From Prosthecobacter debontii (GTDB taxonomy: Bacteria; Verrucomicrobiota; Verrucomicrobiia; Verrucomicrobiales; Akkermansiaceae), in the NCBI GenBank assembly GCA_945869465.1, contig CAMBPB010000006.1:1-64000 (forward strand): DNA of 64,000 nucleotides. Direction: 5' to 3'. The notes beneath the pieces are model-generated. The model saw only the letters and a program-made list of their open reading frames with translations. It did not search any database and was not told where the DNA came from. Of the stretch, positions 48,801-55,043 are shown one piece after another; positions within the stretch are counted from its first letter, which is position 1, and each line of letters starts with the position of its first letter. The translations under genes and the position numbers were made by a program.

Positions 48801-49781
48801 CACCTCGAAAGCCAGCTCGATGGGAAACTCGCCTTCGCGTTCGGCGACCAGATCGTAGATCCAGGCAGCGTCCTTTTTCCGCAGGACCACGTGCCAGCCA
48901 TCGCCGGATACCCCTTCGGTAAGCGCCGCGCCGCCGGCTAACAACTCAACGGCGGAACCATCGCCCAGGGAGCGCGCGGTGCCCGTGAGACGGAAGGAAA
49001 CACTGCCACCATTGTCCGACACCTTGCCTGCTAGAGAGGTGTCCATGACCTCCAGCCCGCGGGCGTCGGTGCCGGCGGGTGAGACAGTCATTTTCACCAT
49101 GGCGGCCGCGGTCCCCACGAATTTGGCGCCCGCCGAAACATTCTCAAATCCCTCGAACTTGGCGTTCCGCGCGCCTTCCACCGGCACCAGTCCATCCGCC
49201 TGGGTCATTTTCAAGTCCACGCCGCGATCGATCGCCATGGTCACTACCAACGAAAACCCGGTGGCATTTCCCGGCCCCACCAGTAACAATCCGGCATTTT
49301 CCTTTTCAACCTTCTGGCGGGTTTTCACCAGCACTTGAAACACGGCGGAAATCTTGGGTTCCACCTCGACCGGGCGGACATCGAGAAACCGTTCGCCGTT
49401 TTCCGCAACCCGCACCGACCAATCGCGCAGCCCGGTGCCGGTGACTTCCGTCACCTCGCCCGGTCCGTTGAGAGCCAGCGTGAGGATTTCGGCTTTGCCT
49501 TGAAGCACGCGGAAGGTGATTTTCTGTTCGCTGGTGATGGTCTCCAGCCCGACGCGGGCAATCACTTCCGCCGATGCCGAGAAAAACACCGGGGCCTCCT
49601 TCGGTGCCTTGGACCACGGGATGAGCACGACGCGTTCATCGGGTTCCTGGGCGTGGAGGAAGGGGGCGAGGAGCATGGCGATAAGGAGAGTGGACATTCC
49701 ATTCCACAGCCTTTCCTGCCTTTGCTCGGGACAGGAATGTCCCGGCTCCTCATGGTCGTTCCGTTCGCTTGTGGTTTTCAT
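42849..49781 (-). CDS. Giant (~2310-residue) membrane-anchored beta-rich protein
   Basis: The start is taken at the ATG 49781 (MKTTSERNDHEE); 49832 and 49697 are alternatives. A signal-like core MSTLLIAMLLAPFLHAQ follows a basic stretch. Two large extracytoplasmic halves flank a cluster of hydrophobic helices (about residues 1060-1210), and a single C-terminal helix (FAWLAILLCLLVGAMGAMKR) ends the protein. Internal repeats are visible: LRVLQGKAEILTLALNGPGE and LRVLQGKLADLILTLDGPGE early on, and WTVGLAVEALGQDIQADVF versus WALGLSISRLEPWVTARVF in the two halves. Function is unknown. It is the last gene of the sigma/vWA locus, so an ECF-controlled envelope role is inferred. Confidence 0.8.
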   Translation of the reverse strand: MKTTSERNDHEEPGHSCPEQRQERLWNGMSTLLIAMLLAPFLHAQEPDERVVLIPWSKAPKEAPVFFSASAEVIARVGLETITSEQKITFRVLQGKAEILTLALNGPGEVTEVTGTGLRDWSVRVAENGERFLDVRPVEVEPKISAVFQVLVKTRQKVEKENAGLLLVGPGNATGFSLVVTMAIDRGVDLKMTQADGLVPVEGARNAKFEGFENVSAGAKFVGTAAAMVKMTVSPAGTDARGLEVMDTSLAGKVSDNGGSVSFRLTGTARSLGDGSAVELLAGGAALTEGVSGDGWHVVLRKKDAAWIYDLVAEREGEFPIELAFEVPVTRKDDWRTLAFSLPAGVVVPVTIDGLAGGVAFDKSLPVVPEFADKLWRGFLPASGLTSMGWHTADKVADGALFFSSTETTDVRVGSGLLRQMTVVDLRVLQGKLADLILTLDGPGEVLSVAGEPVLGWAVRETNGKRRLEVKLSRPLEGAARVVIEAQVALGGFPVKAESLRMAPIGALRHSGWLRVANDGAVRIEVADAKGLIQLAPGQFPGGVDEKLRQVFVYRFPSAEYGYAVNSNQVLPEVGLTEVTIYELAETDRRIATDLELDIREAPLREWELEIPADHAVAAVTGAEVADYAVAGDIKDGKRKLKILFKQPVINRQLVSVRLEKNQAAKAGPWALQPLGFPGVKSRRGYIGAVAAAGYRLTAVKTSGVAEVPITFFPKKTPGLQQAFRLREDAWTVGLAVEALGQDIQADVFHLYSLKAGAVYGSVLINFFVVGSPATEWKISVPEAIGNIDVTGQSVGRDWRRDGNTVIVPLSRPVLGTGTLLLTFEQPMSSHGGKLSPGEVSPLGVQGERGFVQVVSPLQVNHKSVSEGALLAIDSTELPAEFRLLSSAPTLGAWQYTARDFKIGMEIEWFEPGETVGQVVDFQKLTSRVSRDGQWVTDARIFVKTRGRSALRMVFPKGAVLWEAKVNGEAVNARADGGETLVPLPSQADPNQAVEVSLLYGARADKAMHLRLVAPRLDAPVVIGEWMITGDEGRQLVPRGGTADLVKPVLAESGWEWLAKRRGGAAMLLLAGLAAITLGRGNPFGVRKILVLALGLLFVVLAAGLGVSAGATARGSSAVLEYAAPVVAADGEVAVEIGNVPVWLARTGWGVWLGFLLGTVVALRGLLRRDRWWLGCGLALVVASFLSVRGGAPLFCGIVALVGLVWLAPRIYQTIDGLRKPGPVEAVVAAVALGLLMPWNAQAAEIPGMKPAESMIHDWQIRDGRLYGSVEVTLRAEEGDRFLLLREPAVLSRFEGEGLRIVKMRSEGRNAYGLIADEAGRLTGKAVFEMPLTDPLQGWEVPGAPAAMRRVTLRWDQGGWEFFCPGAAKIQPLADLKPDHSGAMLVLGPVDPVIIRARPKQRDADTEESKFFAEVSNLFLPGPGVVNGRHAVNIRPAQGRVTSLTMKIPAGFTVSDVLDGPVGAWRFDPAKLELRVSVEPAQNQGFSFTIETQRGAGSLPLELELEPVRVEGSAGEVGLLGIAFGEEVQPEAVAVEGLSRVNPEDFNNRLLPHTKDGQPLALLQHAFRYGASAVKAKLKVTEVAPELRAESWQLVSLGEDRLVVATDLVVTITRSGVFRLALDVPEDLEIESATGEGLSHWTEGKIDGKRVVTFHLSGKTMGRREFSLTLTGQPTGAQEKWMVPRLSLRDASRETGVLTVVPERGLQVRAVERKYVLQLDPHELADGPKESARAAARPGALPYRLLQSDWALGLSISRLEPWVTARVFHDATIREGQLLSRVHIGYRIENAAVKSQRVRIAGLDPTAAATVRATGSAVSDLIPVEGEPGLYEIRFQRGLAGETDVELEYQRPGKDGGEESVEPVVLENVRPISYFAAVRAGGRLELEAGALPRGWQRTDWAVVQSTLGRAAGKVAPTMAFRVADPEGPLPVILKRHKLADLRKLRVSEGSLTTLLAPGGDALTAVRMKMRVVGKGTLRLTLPDKAELFNVFVNDEGATLVREGGAWLFHVFPSPEVGQPTVVRFVYSAAMVRGKRLEGPVLDVPLENLTWQVLVPEGWRLADHGGDFDLKQQQSVGSFRLEDYQSFVTGQRASGARSAVALLDQANAWLKAGDQEKAGLALGNATRNGQLDAASGEDARVQLRQLKTQQAVLGLNTRRQRVGLDNRLAAPPQAENAQLDRAAEVNPVLRGAYNYDPKQFDRFLEGNSADENSALKEIANRIVTQQLAAEPAPAALEVTMPERGTVLSFGRSVQVDGEHPMAIELQLKRTNSGFAWLAILLCLLVGAMGAMKRVRKSTAAPDVLSKTNTAA
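49678..49750. repeat. Palindromic repeat, copy A (within giant-gene 5' end)
   Basis: About 73 bp starting GGCGATAAGGAG and ending near GGAATGTCCCGGCTCC. It contains the hairpin GGGACAGGAATGTCCC (49728-49743) and a second imperfect one around TGGACATTCCATTCCA (49691-49706). It is roughly 80% identical to copy B at 50341. On the minus strand it is translated as the GHSCPEQRQ...WNGMSTLLIA part of the giant protein. Confidence 0.75.
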
Positions 49782-49869
49782 TTGATTGGTTCTAACAATA
49801 TTATTGCGGCACGTGCGTAAACGCCGTGTCAATTCGCTGGCGCTCCCTCCACTCCCCTCCCCTTTTGTA

Positions 49870-50451
49870 TTATTCTTTCTTCGGCTTCCCGTCTGCTTGC
49901 GGGGTTGCCTGCTCCGCCTGCTCTTTCGTTAGAACCGAGAGTCGGGTGATCGGACGTTCCGGAAATTTGGAACCTGCCTGGGTGACGTAGTCGTGGTTCC
50001 ATTGCAAACGAACCAGATCGCCGGGCTTGAGGGCGAGGATGGCATCCCGAATGGCGGCGGGCACCTTTGGGTTCTTCAGGTTGTCCTCGATGAGCACGAG
50101 AAAGCGCGCCTGTTTCGGATCGCCGTATTCTCCGGGTTTTTCGTAACTCAGGTATCTGACGATGTCGAAAGTGGCGAGTTTGCCGGATTCCCCGCAGCGG
50201 TCCGGGCAGAGGGAGGTCCTGCCCATGCACTGATGATCCTTCAAACCCGTGAAGCGGGCGACGGTTTCGTGTGCGGATAACAACTCGCGCTGTTTTTCCG
50301 GGGCGGGTTCCTGGGCAAACGTGATGCCGGAGAGCATAAGGGCGATAAGGAGCGTGGACATTCCTGTCCACCGTCTTCCCTGCCGGTGCTCGGGACAGGA
50401 ATGCCCACTCTTCTTAGGCTTCGCAACGATTCGGTGGGATGCGGTTTTCAT
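49870..50451 (-). CDS. Small secreted protein with conserved cysteines, unknown function
   Basis: The start is taken at the ATG 50451 (MKTASHRIV), giving 193 residues; 50493 is an alternative. A basic stretch and hydrophobic core (MSTLLIALMLSGITFAQ) form the export signal. The mature part has GLKDHQCMGRTSLCPDRCGE, with three cysteines, and continues YEKPGEYGDPKQARFLVL, then a run resembling an OB-like beta domain, ending Lys-rich. I have seen this GRTSLCPDRCGE-type family only as hypothetical. It sits between the vWA and giant-protein genes. Its first ~55 residues closely parallel the giant protein's N-terminus because both contain the palindromic repeat. Confidence 0.7.
   Translation of the reverse strand: MKTASHRIVAKPKKSGHSCPEHRQGRRWTGMSTLLIALMLSGITFAQEPAPEKQRELLSAHETVARFTGLKDHQCMGRTSLCPDRCGESGKLATFDIVRYLSYEKPGEYGDPKQARFLVLIEDNLKNPKVPAAIRDAILALKPGDLVRLQWNHDYVTQAGSKFPERPITRLSVLTKEQAEQATPQADGKPKKE
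50341..50415. repeat. Palindromic repeat, copy B (within small secreted protein gene)
   Basis: About 75 bp starting GGCGATAAGGAGCGTGG. It has the perfect hairpin GTGGACATTCCTGTCCAC (50354-50371) and a second arm around GGGACAGGAATGCCC (50391-50405). It matches copy A at 49678. Its translation on the minus strand gives GHSCPEHRQGRRWTGMSTLL. The two-hairpin design resembles REP/BIME-type intergenic elements. Confidence 0.75.
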
Positions 50452-50471
50452 TTTGATAGGGGGAGATGGCG

Positions 50472-50488
50472 GCGGGCAGGATGCCCGC
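50472..50488. repeat. Short REP-like hairpin downstream of vWA gene
   Basis: GCGGGCAGGATGCCCGC is a perfect 6-bp stem with a 5-bp loop, followed by GCCACC. It lies 9 bp beyond the stop codon of the vWA gene. Translated on the plus strand its surroundings read GGGQDARATW, a peptide I associate with a repeat common in Verrucomicrobia genomes. It may also act as a weak transcription barrier, but no T-run follows on the minus strand. Confidence 0.6.
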
Positions 50489-50497
50489 GCCACCTGG

Positions 50498-53400
50498 TTA
50501 GAGCGATTCGATCATGTGTAGCACTTCGGCCACGCGGCCGTTGTGGCCGTAGAACTGTTTGACGTTGGCGCGGGGCGCGGCGAGTTGTTTGAAGTCGATG
50601 GCTTCGGCGAGCGGGCCGCCGCGGAGTTTTTCGGCGGCGAGCATCGCGAGCACGGCCAGTTGCATGGGAGGCGTGGCGCGATCGAAGGCCGGGGCATTGG
50701 CGTCGTGAGGAATCGTCCAGGTGCGCTCGACCATTTCACCGCGGGTGGTGTCGTGGAAACGCACGCTCACTTCGCCGAGTTCGCCGTTGCCTCCGGGGAG
50801 CGGCTCGACTTGATAGACGGCGACACCGGCCTCCTCGGCGGCGAGCTCGGCGGCGTCCACCGCGTCGTTGCGGAAGTCCTCGGTTTTCAGACGGTCCTTT
50901 TCGAAACCGATCAGTTTGTAGCGTCCCACGCGCTCCGGATTGAACCGTACCTGCACCTTGACGTTCTCCGCGGCGGGCCGGAAGGCACCGGCGAGCTGCT
51001 TGGCGAAGTTTGCATCGGCACCCTTGCCGACCACGTAATAGCGGCCGTTGCCGTTGCGGGCGAGCTCGCCTAGCAGTTCATCGTTGAGTCCGTCCGCGGC
51101 GATGCCTGCGATGTCGAAGGCGATGCCTTTCTGGCGCAGGGCTTTGACTTTTTCCGCGAGGCGCGCGGGATCGGCGTTGCCGAGGTTGGCCGCGCCGTCG
51201 GTGAACAGCACGATGCGGTTCTGCGCGCCTACCAGTTTACGGCGATCCGCCAGTTGTTCGCCGAGCTTGATGGCTTCCTCCAGATTGGTGCCGCCTTCGC
51301 TGGCGGATTGGTTGACGAGTTCGGCAAGTTTTCCGGCTTTTTCGCTCGTCCAGCCATCGGCCAGCAGGCGCGGCGTTCTGGAAAACCCGATCACCGTGAC
51401 CAGGTCATTTTTGGTAAGCAAGCCGGCGAGTCCAGCCAGCGCCTTGTCCATCGCCGCGCGGCGGTCCTCGCGCACCATCGAGCCGGACTGATCGACTAAC
51501 AAGGTGAGCCGCAGCGGTTGCGAGGCGGCACGTCCGGCGGCCGCGGTCTTCAGCGCGACCCGCACCAGGTTGCGGCCGGGAATGACCGGATGGGCGGATT
51601 GTTCGATGGCATGGGCCACCGGTTCGCCGGCGGTCGGCGCGGGATCGCCGTAATCCACGGCATTGTAGAACTGCTCGACCTTGATGCCCGCCAGATCCGG
51701 CCGCTCGCCCTTGGCCAGCGCGGCCTGTGCGATTTTGAACGAGGCGTCGCTGATGTTGAGGGAGAAGGTGGAATAGGGGTCTTCGGTGGCGACGATTTCC
51801 TCCATCAACTCGGCGAGATTGGGCTTGGGCTTTTCCGGTTCGGGCGCGGCAGATGCACCCGACAGTTTCAGTTTCATCTGTTGGAGAAGCGCCTGGTCTT
51901 TCTCGAATTCTGTCTTGGCATCCACGAAATCCTGCGCGTCGAGTCCGCGTTTGATCGCCTCTTCGCGAGTCTCGTCCTTCATCGCCTGAACGGACTTCAG
52001 CCGATTGCTGGCAAGATCGAGTTGGGCTTCCATCGTTGCTTTGAGATTTGCCGTCCCTTCGTCGAGTTGGCGCTTCATGGTCGCGATTTTTTCATTCGCG
52101 GAGCGGACCGTCGAATGATCATTGCCAAGCCCCTTGATCGTGAGATTCTCTAGCTGACGCTTCGCCTCCAGATACTGGGGATAGAGGTTTTTGACGATAT
52201 TGTCTGGCAGAGCAAGACCGCTCGCATAGGTCATCAATTGATCGTTCTCATACTTTTTCATGCTGGCGATCTGGCTCTCCAACTGGGACTTGTCCTGCTC
52301 AAGCTGATGGAACGTCAGCAATGCGTTCCTGGCACCTTGGTCCTCGTCCACTCCGGAGCTGCCGAAAAACGAGTCGGTTCCCTTGTAGATGATGCCTTTG
52401 GTGCGGACAATGGTCGCGAGGACCTTGCGGCGCTCCTCGACTTTGTCTTCCTGATCTTTGATGGCTTTGAGAACTTCCTCCAAACTAGCGGCAGGTTCTT
52501 CCCTCTTATCGACGATCCTTCCTCTGATCGGAGAAAGGTTTTCGATCCGATCTTCTGCGGTCAATGCGGGGTTCGATTGAATGGCGTCGGATAACTCCTT
52601 GGTTTTTGCTCCCGGTTCAAGGGCGGCAAGGGCGTCGTGTGTGGCGATTTCGGGTATAGCGGGTGTCGGCTTCTTGGTTTCGGCAACATCCCGATTAAAC
52701 AGGCGACCCAACACGGGAATGTCCCCCATCTGGGGAGCTTTCGCAGCGGATTCCTGTTCCTGTTTCGCTTCATCGGGCGAACTCATTTCATCGTCAACGT
52801 TGTTCGGAGCGGACAGAACGGTATCGATGTTCGCCTTGGCGACCGCTTGATCGCCGCTGCGAAGGCCGCTGGTTGCACCCGGAAGCGTGGTGGCGGGTTC
52901 GGGAACGGCCGCCGCGGCGAGTTGTGGCTGCCCGGCCGGTGCGGCAGGTGGTGGGGGTGGTGGTGGGGGTGGTGGTGGTGGGGGGGGTGGACTGGCGCGG
53001 GCGGACGATTTGTGCTGCTCGCTCCTAGCCGAAAGATGTTCCTCCTCGCCCTCGGCGGCGGAATCCCGTTGGTTGGCGGCAAGTCTCTTTTGTTCTTGGG
53101 CGAGCTTGTGCATCGGGGGCACGATGCGAGGCCGGGCTTGGCGGCTTTCGGAGACTCCCCCCCAGCCGGAACCGAAACCGTCACCACTCCCAACATCCAT
53201 GGAGGGAGTCACAACATCGACATCCGGGATGGGCACCGCCGTGGGCGATGCGGTATTGGCGGCAATTGCTTTTGCCATGGGTGAAACCGGGGCATCCGAC
53301 TTATCGGCTGGGGGTGCGGGAGAACCCGCCGGAGCCGCAGCCAAGGCGGGACGGCTGGCGGCAGGTGCCGATGGTTTTCTATCCGAAACCGACGATCTGC

Positions 53401-54031
53401 CGTTGACGTCATTTTTCGCGAGTTGGTCCGTCGCATCCGCCCGGGAGGTCCGACCGGCGGGTCCATTGCCAGGTTGCTCAAGGTTGGGAACATTCATCGG
53501 CTTGGGAGTGCCCTCGATGAGTTCGGGAGGAAGGTTGGTGGCGAGGGGCACACCGCGAGCGGTGCCTTCTATAGATCTGTCATCTCCACTTTCCGCCATG
53601 TAGGATATAGTCTTTTCAGGCTCGCGAATGGTTTGTGGTCTAATCCAAATCGGGTTGACCATCTGTAGAACAACCACGGCCAGAACGACACAAGCCGCGA
53701 TGGCCAACAACGCTCTGCGACCGCTGCGTCGTATGCGAAGTTCCTTTTGCGGATCGAGGCGGATGGTTTTCTCCGCCCCGAAGATCTCATCGAGTGCCTG
53801 GCGTTTTTCCGGCGGGAGTTTCCATCCCTCGTCGGGTTGGGTGGCTTCGGCTTCGGTGAGCAGGCCGTGGAGGGCGCGCATGCGGCGGCGGAAGACGAGC
53901 AACTCGGGACGCTCTTCGCAGAGGCGCTCCAATTCCGCCGCTTCAAAGGCGGAGGCCTCGCCAAGCACCCAAGCCACGATCCGGGCTTCAACCGGTTCGT
54001 CGCCAACGGCAGTAAATGGAGAGTCGTTCAT
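50498..54031 (-). CDS. Anti-sigma-like/vWA mosaic membrane protein (YfbK-type C-terminus)
   Basis: The 1177-residue product starts with a cytoplasmic anti-sigma-like domain (about 1-100: IVAWVLGEASAFEAAELERL) and one membrane helix (about 107-126). A long low-complexity periplasmic region follows, including 15 consecutive prolines near 345-359. A secretin-like GDIPVLGRLFNRD lies near 435. A coiled coil near 560-740 resembles Wzz/exopolysaccharide chain-length proteins (GNDHSTVRSANEKIATMKRQ). A von Willebrand factor A domain with the MIDAS motif LLVDQSGSMV near 843 and a YfbK-type C-terminal domain complete it. It follows the ECF sigma gene, so it may restrain the sigma factor and sense the envelope. 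This role is inferred. Confidence 0.82.
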   Translation of the reverse strand: MNDSPFTAVGDEPVEARIVAWVLGEASAFEAAELERLCEERPELLVFRRRMRALHGLLTEAEATQPDEGWKLPPEKRQALDEIFGAEKTIRLDPQKELRIRRSGRRALLAIAACVVLAVVVLQMVNPIWIRPQTIREPEKTISYMAESGDDRSIEGTARGVPLATNLPPELIEGTPKPMNVPNLEQPGNGPAGRTSRADATDQLAKNDVNGRSSVSDRKPSAPAASRPALAAAPAGSPAPPADKSDAPVSPMAKAIAANTASPTAVPIPDVDVVTPSMDVGSGDGFGSGWGGVSESRQARPRIVPPMHKLAQEQKRLAANQRDSAAEGEEEHLSARSEQHKSSARASPPPPPPPPPPPPPPPAAPAGQPQLAAAAVPEPATTLPGATSGLRSGDQAVAKANIDTVLSAPNNVDDEMSSPDEAKQEQESAAKAPQMGDIPVLGRLFNRDVAETKKPTPAIPEIATHDALAALEPGAKTKELSDAIQSNPALTAEDRIENLSPIRGRIVDKREEPAASLEEVLKAIKDQEDKVEERRKVLATIVRTKGIIYKGTDSFFGSSGVDEDQGARNALLTFHQLEQDKSQLESQIASMKKYENDQLMTYASGLALPDNIVKNLYPQYLEAKRQLENLTIKGLGNDHSTVRSANEKIATMKRQLDEGTANLKATMEAQLDLASNRLKSVQAMKDETREEAIKRGLDAQDFVDAKTEFEKDQALLQQMKLKLSGASAAPEPEKPKPNLAELMEEIVATEDPYSTFSLNISDASFKIAQAALAKGERPDLAGIKVEQFYNAVDYGDPAPTAGEPVAHAIEQSAHPVIPGRNLVRVALKTAAAGRAASQPLRLTLLVDQSGSMVREDRRAAMDKALAGLAGLLTKNDLVTVIGFSRTPRLLADGWTSEKAGKLAELVNQSASEGGTNLEEAIKLGEQLADRRKLVGAQNRIVLFTDGAANLGNADPARLAEKVKALRQKGIAFDIAGIAADGLNDELLGELARNGNGRYYVVGKGADANFAKQLAGAFRPAAENVKVQVRFNPERVGRYKLIGFEKDRLKTEDFRNDAVDAAELAAEEAGVAVYQVEPLPGGNGELGEVSVRFHDTTRGEMVERTWTIPHDANAPAFDRATPPMQLAVLAMLAAEKLRGGPLAEAIDFKQLAAPRANVKQFYGHNGRVAEVLHMIESL

Positions 54032-54035
54032 GAAG

Positions 54036-54084
54036 AGATAGTGGATTGTGGATGAAGGGTGCCGAGTGAGCAGTGAGCAGAGGA
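54036..54084. repeat. Heptad-phased spacer between sigma and vWA genes
   Basis: Seven consecutive 7-bp units run from 54036 to 54084 with a drifting G-rich sequence, for example GGATTGT then GGATGAA, and GAGTGAG then CAGTGAG. The array ends 4 bp before the vWA gene ATG on the minus strand. A second, looser set with core TCTT recurs at 54107, 54117, 54125 and 54132, next to the sigma stop codon. Confidence 0.6.
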
Positions 54085-54135
54085 AGAGAGATTGCGCGGT
54101 TCAGGGTCTTTTCTGATCTTGAAGTCTTGTGTCTT

Positions 54136-54717
54136 TCAGCCATCGGCTGATTCGATGCCGAGGCGGCGGAGGGAGTCGGCTAGATTTTTGAGGGCGTGGT
54201 GGAGTTTGTAGCCGACGTTGCCGATGCTGAGGCCGGTGCGTTGGCTGATTTGCTCGTACTTGAGATTTTCGTGGTATTTGAGGCAAATGAGAGCGCGGTC
54301 GGCGGGGTCGAGTTCGGCGAGCAGGAGCTGGAGGGTGCCGAGGGCTTCGAGGCGGCCGAGGGATTGCTCGGGATCGGGCGCGTCGCTGGCCAATTCGTGG
54401 ATGAGGTCGGTGGAGGTTTCGCGGCGGTGGTCACGGAGGTGGTTGAGGGCGAGGTTGCGGATCGAGCGGAAGAGCCAGGCGCGGGGATTGACGACCTCAT
54501 CCCAGTGGGCGTGGAGTTTGAGGAAGGCTTCCTGGACAAGGTCTTGTGCGGTTTCCCGCTGGCCGAGCAACCCGTAGGCGAAACGGAGCAATGGCGATTC
54601 CTCCGTTTCGAAAACCTGTCGGAGTGTCGGTTTATCCTCCATGGGGGCTCGAAACGGGATCACCGGATTGCGTCCGGTTTTAGCCATTGGATGGGCGGTG
54701 GCGGTCATTGTTTCCAT
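54136..54717 (-). CDS. ECF-family RNA polymerase sigma factor
   Basis: The 193-residue product has region 2 (about 40-100: LLRFAYGLLGQRETAQDLVQ, then EAFLKLHAHWDEV and PRAWLFRSIRNLALNHLRD). Region 4 follows (about 125-180: LDPADRALICLKYHENLKYE, then QISQRTGLSIGNVGYKLHHAL). This is a sigma-70 protein of the ECF group. Genes for such factors normally precede the gene for their anti-sigma protein; here the next gene (vWA mosaic) begins with an anti-sigma-like domain. Met11 or Met26 are possible alternative starts. The spacer to the next gene is 104 bp and made of heptad repeats. Confidence 0.93.
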   Translation of the reverse strand: METMTATAHPMAKTGRNPVIPFRAPMEDKPTLRQVFETEESPLLRFAYGLLGQRETAQDLVQEAFLKLHAHWDEVVNPRAWLFRSIRNLALNHLRDHRRETSTDLIHELASDAPDPEQSLGRLEALGTLQLLLAELDPADRALICLKYHENLKYEQISQRTGLSIGNVGYKLHHALKNLADSLRRLGIESADG

Positions 54718-54804
54718 GATGCTGCGCGCGCTGGATCATGCTTTTCACTGATGAAGACACAGACCGGCGGATTTCATTAGGAAAAAATTCGTGAATTTTC
54801 GTGT

Positions 54805-54834
54805 GGAGCGGCGGCACGTATCCGCCGATGCGGA
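54805..54834. repeat. 30-bp direct repeat, copy 1
   Basis: Starts GGAGCGGCGGCACG and ends TCCGCCGATGCGGA. It is about 83% identical to copy 2 at 55011-55040; the copies bracket the 206-bp region behind guaA. TCCGCCGATGCGGA is itself partly palindromic (TCCGC/GCGGA). Confidence 0.6.
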
Positions 54835-54964
54835 TGGAGAGTCGATGGCATGCGTTTCGCTCGGCTCATGGTCAACCCATCCTCAAGGGCGACGCGCTAC
54901 GGTGATTGTTTGCCACAAAACGTCATCTGCGGTAGCAGATTTCCGGTTCGCCGGGGATAGACTC

Positions 54965-55009
54965 GGTCCCGACGGGACCATTCATAAGAACCCGGCACAC
55001 GCTGCCGGG
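54965..55009 (-). terminator. Tandem hairpins behind guaA, probable terminator of guaBA
   Basis: Two perfect stems follow the guaA stop on its strand. CCCGGCA/TGCCGGG with a 5-base loop (54991-55009) is followed on the minus strand by TTCTTATG, a weak U-rich tract. GGTCCC/GGGACC (54965-54979) comes next. The first fits an intrinsic terminator, though the U-tract is imperfect. Confidence 0.6.
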
Positions 55010-55010
55010 A

Positions 55011-55040
55011 GGAGCGGCAAAACATGTCCGCCGATGCGGA
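55011..55040. repeat. 30-bp direct repeat, copy 2
   Basis: Starts GGAGCGGCAAAACA and ends TCCGCCGATGCGGA, only 3 bp beyond the guaA stop. Partner of the repeat at 54805. The internal TCCGC/GCGGA arms can pair. Confidence 0.6.
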
Positions 55041-55043
55041 TAC

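Larger units (their letters stand above)
54718..55043. other. Intergenic region sigma-guaA with hairpins and direct repeats
   Basis: This 326-bp stretch has no supported gene. It holds the sigma-gene promoter region, two G/C hairpins next to guaA (annotated separately) and two related 30-bp direct repeats at 54805-54834 and 55011-55040. Those repeats share GGAGCGGC at one end and TCCGCCGATGCGGA at the other and match at about 25 of 30 positions. Confidence 0.6.

Noticed and set aside
52637..53603. Plus-strand frames with long Gly or Trp/Gly tracts (52637-53284 and 52887-53603).
   Set aside because: They are the complement of the 15-proline tract and low-complexity region of the vWA protein, which has strong domains on the minus strand.
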